In this document: positions 12,858 through 24,988 of the stretch, piece by piece
Numbering within the stretch: the stretch's first letter is position 1
Layout of the letters: every line of letters starts with the position of its first letter
From: Rotaria socialis
Taxonomy: Eukaryota > Rotifera > Eurotatoria > Philodinida > Philodinidae
NCBI GenBank assembly: GCA_905331475.1
Contig: CAJNYU010000512.1
Coordinates: 248,001 to 312,000, forward strand
Direction: 5' to 3'
DNA: 64,000 nucleotides
Program-made: the position numbers and the translations under genes
Notes under the pieces: model-generated
Told to the model about the DNA's origin: nothing
Seen by the model: only the letters and a program-made list of their open reading frames with translations
Database searches by the model: none

Positions 12858-13687
12858 CTTTCTAATTCACATATAACTTGAGATAGATAGAAGACGAAAT
12901 AAATATACGATTTTGTTGAGAACTTAATAAACGGAATTGATGTTATGTCTTATTCTCGTAAGTAATTCTCTTGCTTCCGTTTAGAACTTGAAAGTTATCA
13001 TGATTACATATTGACCTTTTAATGTTATTAAGGTGTAGTGCTATTGAAATATTAAAAGCAATTTTTTTCTCCTCATAAGTCCTTTCTATCCACGGAAGTA
13101 GCAAAGTTGTCATTACTTTCTAAAACTTAATATTCATTTTCACGGCCAATTTGCTTTTTCCACATATAAAAGAGTAATGGCGACGGCATGTGTACGAATA
13201 TTTGTTATATATGTATATTCATATACAGGTAAAAGTCGAACCCATTACGATGTCAGTAAATGTATGCATATATATATATAAGAAATCGATTTCTTCTACT
13301 GATCGTGTCTTCTTCGGTTATTGTCTGTGTAATAGATGACAAAAAAATGCTACATTTCATATCACACCTTTTCTTGCTCTTGAAATTGCTTTATATGTGT
13401 GATGAGAAAAGAAGATGATGATTGGAAGATCACGATGGGAAGTAGGCGATGATGTACGTATGTACATACACGTCTTTGGCCTTCGTCTTTCGCCTTCGAT
13501 GCGCTTGTCTCCTTCTCTCCCTCTCTGTCTCTCTTCTTCGTTTTTCAAAAAACTGCGTGTGCACAAGCGCATCATATGTGTTATAGGCGCTCGTATCCCT
13601 TCTTCTTCTTCTTCTCTCTTCTCTGCCTGACATGTGCTATAATCACCAATAGTACATGTAGATGTATGTGCACGTCGAAAGAAGACG

Positions 13688-13689
<2 letters not shown>

Positions 13690-13722
<33 letters not shown>
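13690..13722. repeat. (AG)n microsatellite
   Basis: About 16 AG dinucleotides in a row lie in non-coding DNA and create spurious Ser/Leu or Arg/Glu frames on both strands. Confidence 0.9.
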
Positions 13723-13726
<4 letters not shown>

Positions 13727-14605
13727 AGACGCAAAGAAATTGAGTATTGAATGTGTATAATGAAGAAGAAGAAGAAGAGGAGAAGAATGTTGCGCCTTAC
13801 GTCGTTTTTCTTTCTTGTTACAGGATACGAGAAAACGAAGATGTAAAAAAAGATGTTTTTTTTCTTTTTTTGTCTTATCTATACGTGCCCATCATCATCG
13901 AATACACATCCATATAGACATTTATCACAAATCTTTATGAAGCTTTCGTTAAGTCAAACATGACTATTGGTATTCAGCTATCACTTCATATTTGAGTTTT
14001 ACGTATTCATACAATTCACATTAGCCTACACGATAAACATGCAGTTGTTGCTCATCAGCTTTTTGCTTTCTAGTTTTAGATTTTAGTTTGTTCATATCAA
14101 GTTGATGTTAGTAATAGTTTCAGCACTATCAGCCGTTCGTAATCAGGTAAGACAATCAAAACTAGAAGTAAGATCTTAATTAAAAAGGACCATAGACGGT
14201 ATGTTTGCATTTTGTATCGAATTTTTTCCCAACAAAAATTGATCATAACACACTATTATTAATCGAATTGCTAAGAAAGGGTTGAATTCAATGAATATGA
14301 TTTGTCTTTCGCTCTCTATAATAAGTTTACCAAGCTCTTTTGGTATAAAATACACCTGTATGATGTAGCAAAATCATGTTGTTGTTATTGAGAGAAAAAA
14401 AAGACGACGAAGAGAAATCAAACGAAATAGGTATCGAAGAATAGATCGTAAATGAATGCAAAATCAAATGATGATCGATCATAGTTGACGTGTGCATAAC
14501 TATAAGTATATGTCGTTTGAATGCTTCGCTATTCATCCATAAAACTTGCGTATATTTTTTTAAATATTTCCCTTTTCTCTTTTGTTTTACTTTCCAGCAC
14601 CGGTG

Positions 14606-15834
14606 ATGACTAATGATGCTGCCACTGCTTACATCTGCATCTATTGCCCGTTCAATTCAGACAATCTAGAAGCACTTGAAAATCATTTAACAAGTATAAA
14701 CTAAATTTAACGTCACCTTGATCTATTATACATATATATATATACATATATGTATATATCTTCAGATGCACACGGACATGGATGTCAAGATGCACCACCA
14801 CTACTACTCACACAATCTTCATCATCATCGAACATTATCAACAAGGCCAGTAAACGTGAGGCACCTGATGATGAACAGGTAAGTTTTTATAATTTTAACT
14901 GATTCATTTTTTTTTCATTTGTATATTATCTATATTTATCTAGTCTCAATCTTCGTTGAATGGTATTAAATCGACAACAGGTATTTAACTAAAAAAACTT
15001 TATTTAATAAGAATCACTTGTTTATGTCTTGTATAACATGCATAAGTTTGAATTGCATTGATGATAATCGAATTTATAGCTGAGATCAATCAGTTTCATA
15101 TTATTCGCATGTTGAGTACGAAGATTTTTTTTACTGATAATTTAATAATAGTAAATCCTTGAGTAAAAGTTTTTCATAAGCTTTCTTTTGTAATTCATAA
15201 CAGTAAAATGTTTTTTTTTGTACAGAAAAAAACTCCAAGGCTTCGTATACTTTGTCATATTCATTGAATCGCATAAAAATATACGACGAAGAGTTTTTAT
15301 AGAAGTACTAGTTTTAAAATATTCTCCATACTGTTTTTTCCTCGTATACAAGATATCACATCATAGTGTTTAAACAGAACAAAGATAACATTATACAAGA
15401 TTTTCTTGTAAATGAACACGTCAAGTTATTCTTTCATCACAGTTGCGTACCCAGCCAGATAAATACTTATGTTAACATGTAAATATGTGCGCTTTTTATT
15501 TTGAAAATCGGTGAGAAACAATTTTTTAAAAATTTCAGTAAGGATCAATTTTGCGGAATTTATTCGCCTCGGTATAAATGTTTTCGAAAAAAAAACCAAG
15601 CTCGTGTTTGTTTTAGAAAATAACGATTTTCACACATAAAAAATACTTTTTCTGTGAGGATATTGTCTGGCTCAGTGCGAAAACAAATTTATTTTCTTTC
15701 CCATAGAATATTCAAGTGGTATTAAACGAGTTAAACGAACAGTATCACCATCAACAGTAGCACCAACAAGTATATTCATTAGTGGTGCTGATAATAATTC
15801 GGAATCAGAAGATGAAAATGAATATGATGATGGC

Positions 15835-15869
<35 letters not shown>

Positions 15870-18800
15870 CGACGACGACGACGACAACGATGAAGATGAT
15901 GAACGAGATTCATCAACAAATCCAACAACAATGTCACCCCAAACTATTTTAACATGTCCGATATGTAGTTCAACATATCATCGCCTTGGCCATCTTGTAA
16001 GACATGCAAAACGAAAACATCGTATAGATTTATCAAATTATGAGGGACAAAATACGTTTGATACGCTTACATCGCAAGCAGCAAATAAAATTCAAACAGT
16101 CGACATTGAAATAAATTCAAACTCGAAGGAACGAATAGCTCTATTGAACATCGAAGATATCGATGCAACTGAAAAGTCATCTCAACAACAGAGTAAATTA
16201 ATTTCTTTATAATCTATAGAACAAAAAATTTAACGATTCTTGTATCTCTTTTTAAGCTGAAACAATAATATCTTCAACGTCTGAAACAAATGTAACAACC
16301 GATTGCCCTTATTGTGATTACAAAACTACAGATATTGAACAATTCAAATTCCATATTATAGCTCATATACGTGATAAAAATTATCGATGTTTATTATGCA
16401 ATAGATTATATAAATATCGAGGTACGATAAATCATTTTTTGTATTGATTTATAATTGTCTCATTCTAAATTCGCAAAAAAAGGTGATTGCTCATTTCATA
16501 TACGCCGTAAACATCATCGATATAGCACAAATTCTAACGATTACATTCAACGTTTTCTATTCGATACAACTGATGGTGATGAAAATATGTCAAAACAATC
16601 CGGTGGACAACCTGGTACATCGTTAAATAATTCAACTCATAATATAAATGCATCACGTGAACAAGATGAGCCGGTGCGTTATTTTGGTTGTCCTTATTGT
16701 GATTACACATCAAACTATGGTGGAGATGTTCGGTAAACATATAAAAAAAAAATGAAAGTTCCATATTTATTTATTTTTGTATTTATATAGAAAGCATCAA
16801 GCACGTAAACATCCAAATGTTGAATCGAAAGTTATCAAGATAATTCGACAAGATTCTGAACATCAAGTATCTTCTTCATTATCCACTATTCAAAATTCTA
16901 ATAATATACTAAATGATGATGTTGTTGTTGGCTTTGATACTAATCAGGTTCAAGACGTTACAAGTGCTATTACAAAAGCAAATATTAATTTAATTGAACA
17001 ACAAGAACGTAAAGAGAAGATAAAAACAATTAAAAAAACGGATACAAATTTTATTCAACAACATTCATCGACATTATCAATTTTACCAAATTTTGCACCT
17101 GTTCGAGTTTTTCAATGTAGTTCATGTCAGCAACAAGGCACATACAAATGGGTTGTTGAAAGGCATATACGTGCTAAACATCCGGATCAACCTGATGTAC
17201 ATGTTATTGAATTGCCAGCTGAATTAGCTGTTAAATTACAAAAAATATCACCGCCATTGAAACGTTTCCGTTGTTCATTATGCCCATTACAATCGAAACA
17301 TACATGGGTTATTATACGTGTATGTATTTTTAATTTTGTTGAAAACAAAAAAACGCATACATTAATGTTTCATTTTTTTGTTGTTGTTATTTTTAGCACA
17401 TTAAACATTTTCACACATTACAAACAGCATCTGTTCTGGACATACAGCCGGATGGAACATCCGTAAAGGATGAACCGTATCCATTTCAAAATGGTAAATA
17501 TGAGTTTCATCTTAGTCAAAAAGTTCAATTATATATTCTACTTCGGAAATATAAATAGTAATAGATAATGAAAGAAAGAGTAAGCTCATAAAAACCAGAA
17601 CACGATTGAATAGAAAATAGTTGCATATCAGTAAGGAAAATGTTTAACTATTACGCAGTGTGTTTCATTATTTTATTACATACTTGTGAAGAAGATTCCT
17701 AATCGAAGAAAGACCTGAGTAGTTTATGCAACCCTCAATAATTGAAAATGATTGATTATTACCTAAGAAAACTGACAAATCCTTTTCAAATATTTTATTA
17801 ACTCTATAAGATATTTCGTTAAACAATCTCTTATCTCGATGTCGTCAAGTGATTTTTTTTTAAATAGCTATGAATACTGATTGTATTAGGGAAACTCACA
17901 TGACTCACGATAAGATATGATTTCAACAAAAAGAAAAAGTATTCGTTTTTACTTAATAATTTCCTGATTCTACGAGAAAAATTTGATCTATATGTTAGTT
18001 AAATTTAAATAAAACTTTCAAAATTTTCCAAAAGACTTCGAGCTTTTAACTATTAAATCTTATGTAAGAATTTATTCTAGGATTTTCTTTGTATCATTCA
18101 TATTTATTTTTGTTTATGGCACAGAATTGTAGTTGGTGATAAGTTAGAGTAGTTATCATAATGTCTCTTGTTTTTTAATACAAGAAAGAATTAAATCACA
18201 TCTAAGGACGAAATTTGCATTTACCTGAATTGTTGAGCATTTTTTTGTTTTGTAGTATAAAGTCCGTAGATGTACGCAAAATATCAATGAAAATAGCATA
18301 GGTCATGTGGAGACCTTTTCTTTTAAGTCTATAACATAGGAAATATTGTATTACATAAATATGACTCTTTAAAAACGAAACTTTATTTAGGTGATTTTTC
18401 AAACAAATCTTATAATCAAGATTCAGAATCATCATCTATCAGTAGTACATGTATGGAAACTGGCAATGATGGACACAATGGCTTATTTCGTCGACAAGAT
18501 ATGGATGATGATGACGATGAAAATGATAGTTTACAATCATCGTTAGCTCCTAATTTAAATGGTGCCATGATATTAACATATAAATGCTCGCTATGTGATT
18601 TTACATCAAACGTTTCATGGAACGTTCAAAAACATATAAATGATTTACATCCAGGACAAGCTAATGCTCATATGTTAACGCAATGTCGGCCAACAGTAAA
18701 TGATAAAAATCAGACATTAACAACAAAAAAGTCAAAACATAAAAATGGTAATCATACAACAATATCAACAGTAACTAAAATGCAAATCCGTGCTCCACTA

Positions 18801-20471
18801 TCTCCAACAAGTGCTTTGGCGAAAGCAAAATTTCCACCGGCTGTCGAGGAAGCTCTACTTTCATTACATGGTTCGAAACTAAATTCTGGTCTTTATGCTG
18901 TACAACCTAAGTTTGGTATAAAGCGTTTAAAATGTCGTCATTGCTTTTATCGTTCAAATTGGAAAACTGATATGATTCGACATGTAAGAATAAGACACAG
19001 TTTAACTGAACCTGATCATAATAAAGGTAAACTTAAACAACGAAATATAGATAATTTATAGAAATTCAATTCTTAACTTTTGATTAGATATGATCCTCAT
19101 GACTGAGCAAGAGGCACGTGCAACCATTGAAACATATGAAAATACATTTGGAAAAGAATTACGTAGACGTACATTTCGAACATGGAATGATTGGGCTAAA
19201 GCTGAAGAAGAATTTACACCTAAAGATGGTTCACTTCAATATGTAAATAAATTGAAAATTGTGGCTTTTTTTTTCAATAGTTATTATGTTTTGTTTTAGA
19301 CTAATAATAATAATGGAACACTGCTTATTGATATTAGTAAACCAAAAAAAACTATTGTAACTGGATCAATGCCATCATCTTCATCTTCATTATCGAATAA
19401 TGATGAAGTAAAACGAATAAATAAAACGAAAGCTAAACAGCTGGCAAAAGTCATAACACAAAGTAATGCTCAAGCAGTACCTAATACTAAAGAAGTAAAA
19501 AATGAAATAAATTGATTTTACCATTAATTGTAAATTTATTTTAGTTTAAACAATTACCTAATCCATCAAATATCGTTTCTCGTCTTCTATTAACAACATC
19601 ACCTTCACATGATAATAATGATGATGCGCCATTAGATCTTTCACTTAAATCATCATCACCCACTGTCAAAATTCATCATCCACCATTATCATCCAAAGAA
19701 ATCATACAGAATAATGGACACAATAACAATCAAGAAAAACAAACTATTGATGATGATCTTGTCGATGAAGATGAAGAAGAAAATTCTGATCGAACATCAA
19801 CTGTTATCTATATATGTTCTGCATGCCCATATAAAAATTCATCGTTTCCTTTAGTTCAACGTCATTTAAAAATTCATTTAACTGGTCAAGGTGTTGTTTG
19901 TCCTCTCTGCTCTTATGCAACATCAACTCATAAATCAATTAATCGTCATATGAAAATTGTACATCCAACTAGTCAAACAATAATTAGATTTCAATCAGCA
20001 ACTCGAATAATAGATCCACACGTAATTGAACAACATCCATGTCCATCATGTTCGTATCAATGTGAACGTTCCGAAGCATTAGATCTTCATCGCCGTCTTG
20101 AACATGATGATGAAGAATTTGATATTGATTCATCATCAAGTGTAGGTGAAGGTGATCATGAAGAAGATATGGATAATGATGAAATACATGCATCATTCGA
20201 TAGTAATAACAATATGTTTCAATGTCCAGTATGTTCACCATCGTCCATTACAAACAACTATACAAATCTTGAACAGTTTACAATGCATGTATTTACAGAT
20301 CATATGAATTATATGCAAAACAATCAATCATGTCCATTTTGTTCATTCATTGCTCATACAACATCAAAATATTCATTAATCGAGCATATACAACTTCATT
20401 TCAATGGTACACTTGTTCAACCAGATTCAATTGTTGGTATTGAAAATGTAAAAGAGTTATTAATTGAATAA
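14606..20471 (+). CDS. Large C2H2 zinc-finger transcription factor, 14 dispersed fingers, CtBP-type motif
   Basis: Twelve exons join in frame (3678 nt, 1225 aa): 14606-14693, 14766-14878, 14944-14980, 15707-16192, 16257-16421, 16483-16732, 16791-17319, 17397-17493, 18391-19026, 19088-19242, 19300-19494 and 19545-20471. I count 14 C2H2 fingers of the CPYCDY / CSLCDF kind. They are mostly spaced out rather than in linked arrays; several are split by introns, for example CIYCPF...HLTNAH across exons 1-2. A poly-Asp stretch (about residues 118-140) is encoded by GAT/GAC triplets. Exon 12 carries PLDLSLK (about residues 946-952), which fits the CtBP corepressor-binding consensus PxDLS. A DNA-binding transcriptional repressor is therefore likely (inference). 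The orthologue is not recognised; the finger style recalls large dispersed-finger proteins such as ZNF462. The start ATG follows an acceptor (TTTCCAG, ends 14597) by only 8 nt, so a 5' UTR exon or a spliced leader must precede it. Confidence 0.85.
15825..15895 (+). repeat. In-frame GAT/GAC triplet repeat (poly-Asp)
   Basis: GAT runs followed by GAC runs within exon 4 of the zinc-finger gene encode an acidic stretch. The antisense frame reads as poly-Ser and is not a gene. Confidence 0.85.
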
Positions 20472-20909
20472 AAGAAATAAATAAAATAAATCATGCATGA
20501 CATATATTTACATGTATTTCGAGTTTTTATATTGTTATTATTATTTTTTTTCTTTTTCTTCTTTTTTTCTTCTTATTACGGTGGTAGTTCTACTTTTTGC
20601 TTTAATTTTCTTGTTATGGTAGTGAAAAAATTAATATTAAGAAGAAACAGTATTCAACTGTGTTATTATTCCAAATTGTTTGGTTTCATTTTTTTTTGTT
20701 CAACCTTGAAAAGTCAATTGTGAGTTTTTTCTCGTTTTTAAGTAAGAAATATATGCATATATATATATGAAATTGATTTGTTTTTTCTTTCTTCTTTTTC
20801 TCTCGATTCAAACAAAATATCTTGATACAAGAAAAAGAAAGACTTCATAATGACTGAGAAACGAAAGAAGAAAAAAAGATAAACAAACAATAGAAATAAA
20901 ATGTTTTAG
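20472..20909. other. Convergent 3' ends, 438 bp
   Basis: The interval lies between the stop codons of the plus-strand zinc-finger gene and the minus-strand unknown gene. It has T-rich runs and AATAAA-type signals just after 20471 and near 20895, consistent with 3' UTRs from both sides. Confidence 0.5.
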
Positions 20910-23404
20910 TTAATTGCTGGTTGTATTATTAAGTCTTTTCTTCTTTTTCTTCTTTCGTTTTTTATTTTGTTTTATTAGAAGATTTTGTTTTTCAAAATCT
21001 TTTGAATCTTCCAATGGATTTGATTGATCGATTTGGTCCATTATTCGGTCGATTGCTGACACAAGTGGTTGAGTAGAATTTAGAGAACTATTTTGTTTTC
21101 GTCGTTGATGTTTACTTATAATAGGACGTATAGTAGGCTCAGATGGTGTGTTACGGGAAGGTAACTGAGCATATTTCGAATCATCTTCGTGATAATCATC
21201 ATGAGATGTTGATTTTGGTTGTGACATAGCTCCAGAAGAAATTGATGATCGATCAATAAAATATGTAGAGTTCTTATCTTGACTGAGACGATCATGTGTA
21301 TTGTTATCAGTGTCATCATCGTCCGAATCAAGAATAATAAATTCAGGTGTACATTTGGATTGAACAGGTGAATCGTTTATGAGAATGATAGATGCAGATG
21401 ATGAATTTTTTTTTACTGGTTTGATTGGTGAAGTTTCTATGATATAATCTGTAGAAAAATAAAACCAATGAAATAACATTCAAGAATACGTTTGTATCAA
21501 GATCAAAAATCCATTCTCATGAAACTAATCTTATGTGACATTGAAGATGTATCAAACTATCTATGAATTTATGGTATTTTGAAACAAATATACAGCACAA
21601 TTAATTAGTATTGTCTTACGGTTCAACTTTCCATCTCAATTTATCTGTCTTTAAAAAGATTTTAAATCTTTTACGCCAATATAGTGAGACTTTTTTTTGA
21701 TTCCACCACCTATACGATCAGATTGAGTAATACTGTCCTCTCTGATTTCCCTTCAACTTTCCTAGTTGTGTCATCTTCTATAAAGATATCTATCTGCGAC
21801 TTTATCAAAGTCATTAATCATAGGTTAAACAAAATTAAAAAGTTAGTAATCACTAACGTACATAGTTTCGATCATTCAAAAGGTCAACTCTATCAAATAA
21901 TTGTGAAAAATTAATTATAATAATTTAGTGCATCAATACACAATAGGCAATTATGATCTGTCAATATTTGTTAATTAAACATATAAATGACGATTGATTT
22001 GGAAATGAAAGAAAATTTTTCATTGACCAGCAATTTTTTTACATTTCATTAATGAGCAGAAAATTGTCTCGGAAGATTTTTATGCTCATTATCGCAATGT
22101 TTTAAATTGAGTTCACAAAATTTATCAACATCTAAATCTACTTCGATGATATCAAGTAACCTCAGTCGTATTTAAAAATGCTGTATAATTACAGACGTGA
22201 GTGACCACACTTTTCTGTTTTGTCTTGACATTTTTAATTCGCAAAAAAAGTAATTACAAATCATGAAAGTGAAAAAGAACTCGATTTTTTTATTACACTA
22301 AACAACTATGTAAAATACTAATGCTTATAAGTGATCAATTAATACTAGTTATTATCATTTAAAAAACTACTAACTCATCTAGGTACCTAAAAGAACAACG
22401 TTTTCGATGTTTCTCTGTATAAAATAAAATAAAATCAGTGAAGATTTCGACGAAAATTATCCTTTCATTTTTCTAAGAGAAACATTTTTTATGAGCATTT
22501 TTTCAATAAAAACAGCTCCGCAAAGTTATGTACTCTATAGTCGTTAATACAAGCATATTTATTTGATTACCTCACAATATTTTGGAAACTAAAAATTCTA
22601 AGATCATTCATTCTTAATAGTACTTTTTGAAAACATAGGAATTCGAAGACACTACTAATACGAGAATGCTCGCCAACTACATAGGGAATTTATATAGGAC
22701 ACTGATTTTCACTAAGACAGCCTTTAGAACTCTGTTAAAACACAAAAAACAAACACTACAAATTACATTCAGTTTTTTACTATATGCACTTCGTGAACCA
22801 AATAGGCGATCATGAAACAGAATCTATTTAAGTTTCATTTAATTCCAACTGTTATACATACGCGCTTTCAATTATATATAAACAAAATCTAATTTAATAC
22901 CACTGATAAAAAATACAAACTAATTAAAACACATTTTTGCTAATATTATTATAGTATACTATATGAAAATATATAATCGAAATATTTATATACTACTTAA
23001 AAAGAGCGAGGTTTGCCTCGCATTCACACTGCTATGTGAAACTCATTGATAAAACTTTTGAAAGAAACAGAAAATCTTCCTATATTATTTGCCACTCATT
23101 AGCTTCTCTTGTTCAGCAAAAAACAAGTCCAGTCTCTTATTCATGAGAGAATTCTAGTATCAACGTTAATTCATATATTTTTGTTAGCATTTGTGCTATG
23201 ATATAGGGATGAGTGATCGAGGCTGGACTAATCCCAAGCCTAGCAATGATATTATTTATACGACGAGCAAAGTACTGTTTCAAAACAATATCTGATCATT
23301 TTCACAAGAATCTAGTTTTTAAAAACAAAAATTGAATACAAGAAAAAAGTAACTTAAAATATACTGTATTATAGAATCCATTTAAAAAATACAGAAAACA
23401 TAGG

Positions 23405-23479
<75 letters not shown>

Positions 23480-24620
23480 NNNNNNNNNNTAAAAAAAAAC
23501 AAAAAAAATCCCCCCCCCCCCCCCTACGGAGCCAGATAATAACGGATTGGATTTGCAACTAATACTAATATCATACATCTGTAATTATACCCAGGAAGAG
23601 AAAAATCTCAAGTTCTTATTCTTGTCTTTTTGCTAGTCTTATTCATATAAGAACGAATTATCATGATCTCAAATAAAGTTATTTTTCTATATCTTACCAC
23701 TATCTAACGTATCATTTAATTGTATCGTTGCTGTTGATTCATCATTCTTAGTTAAATCATGAACATAATAACCATTTTCTAGTTTATTACTTATAGAACT
23801 GGTTTTTTTCCGTTTTGGTGTATGTTTGTTCATATCTCGTTGGTAACGTCGTTGAAAGTCAGCATAATATTTCGGATTAATATATTCTTTTGATAAACTC
23901 ATTTTACATTTGAGCCATTCGGTATGTGAATCGCTTGTTCGTTGATATAGTTCACGTATCAAAACCTTCCGAACATTTTCTATTGTTGCTCGCGGATGAA
24001 CATGTCCAACAATTGATGCATGTGTACTTGTTGGTAGTTGTTCTCTTAAAATATTTCAATTAAAATTCTTTCACGTTAAGTCATTCTATTCGAACATACT
24101 CCCTTGATGAATCTTCATCATTTTCATCTGAGCTTGAAAAATTAAAGTTTGCTTCTAGTGATGGTGATGGTTGTTTTCTATAATGAAGTAATATCAATAT
24201 AATCATAACAAGAACTCGAATTAAAATTTCAAACCTTTTTAATGTTGATGAATTACTATCCGAAAGAGGAATAAAATCACCTAAGGATTCATTGGTTCTA
24301 TTTAATGAATTATTATTTTCATTTTGAGTGCCACTTTACGACAAAAAAAGGAAAATTTGCTCAAAAGTGAATGTTAGTTAATATAAGAAATTATTCTACT
24401 TTTCATTATCAGTATTATTAACATTTGACTCAGCATATTTTGATGGAAACAAACGTTTGAATAGAAGATCTCGCTTTATCTGGTAATTTTTCGACGATTC
24501 TTCATGATTTTCATTAAAATAAATATGGCCACGAGAAGATTTCGGAGTTTCTGATCGTTCAAAATATCGCGTATAAACTGCCGGAATAAATTCCGACTTT
24601 CGACCAGAATTATTCGACAT
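20910..24620 (-). CDS. Unrecognised nuclear-type protein with SUMO-interaction-like motifs, 427 aa
   Basis: Five minus-strand exons join in frame (1284 nt): 24620-24400 (ATG), 24333-24235, 24177-24100, 24044-23698 and 21448-20910. The first three introns are 55-66 bp; the fourth is about 2.25 kb and contains the poly-G/N gap. The product is hydrophilic and disordered-looking, with no signal peptide or TM helix. A more ordered, probably helical block lies in exon 4 (VRKVLIRELYQRTSDSHTEW... to YYADFQRRYQRDM). The last exon holds two hydrophobic-acidic strings, SIILIND and EFIILDSDDDD; the second is a close match to SUMO-interaction motifs. It ends in a Lys-rich tail that could be a nuclear localisation signal. 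I do not recognise the family. The start lies 368 bp from the divergent MEK gene, so the two may share a promoter. Confidence 0.75.
23406..23524. other. Poly-G (74 nt), 10-N gap, A-rich spacer and poly-C (15 nt)
   Basis: A run of 74 G (23406-23479) abuts ten N (23480-23489), then T, nine A, C, eight A, T, and 15 C (23510-23524). It lies inside intron 4 of the minus-strand unknown gene. The pattern is either a real long homopolymer that broke the assembly or a base-calling/gap-filling artefact; true length and sequence are unknown. Confidence 0.9.
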
Positions 24621-24988
24621 TCAATCAATTAAATTTATTGCAAATCCATACATACCAAGTACCAACATGCGGATGAGTCAATTACCTACATGTTTATTTT
24701 ATTGGATAATTCAATAGACAAATTAAATTCTAGTTGTAACCTTTCATCTTATTTTATACAATCATGACATTGTTGGGTTTTATTTTCATTTCAAAATAAA
24801 GAAAATTTTAAAGAGAAAAGCTAATATCAAGAAAAATAAAAGCGACTTATTTACATCGAATGTAGCGTTCCTATCGCTTTGTTTATTGTTGTCATTGATT
24901 GAATGCATCTGCTGTTCTGTCGATAAAATTTCAGTGAATAATAATAATAATAATATATTTGTTTATTTTCTATTGACATAAATTTAAA
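24621..24988. promoter_or_regulatory. Shared divergent promoter region (unknown gene / MEK)
   Basis: These 368 bp separate two start codons on opposite strands. No TATA box or CpG cluster stands out. An (ATA)n stretch is near 24939-24956. The inference of a bidirectional promoter rests only on the arrangement. Confidence 0.4.

Larger units (their letters stand above)
11060..14605. other. SAFB-like 3' UTR and intergenic DNA with microsatellites
   Basis: The interval starts with the probable 3' UTR of the SAFB-like gene; an AATAAA lies near 11362. Then come CT-rich and AT-rich simple sequence and the 5' region of the zinc-finger gene. A (TC)n tract at 12833-12857, an (AG)n tract at 13690-13722 and GAA triplets near 13764-13785 account for the long open frames on both strands here. 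No exon was recognised. Confidence 0.5.

Noticed and set aside
13357-13734. Long open frames on both strands (Ser/Leu-rich and Arg/Glu-rich)
   Set aside because: Caused by (AG)n/(CT)n simple sequence; neither strand has domain content or splice structure.
15672-15887. Poly-Ser minus-strand frame
   Set aside because: Antisense of the GAT/GAC poly-Asp repeat in the zinc-finger gene.
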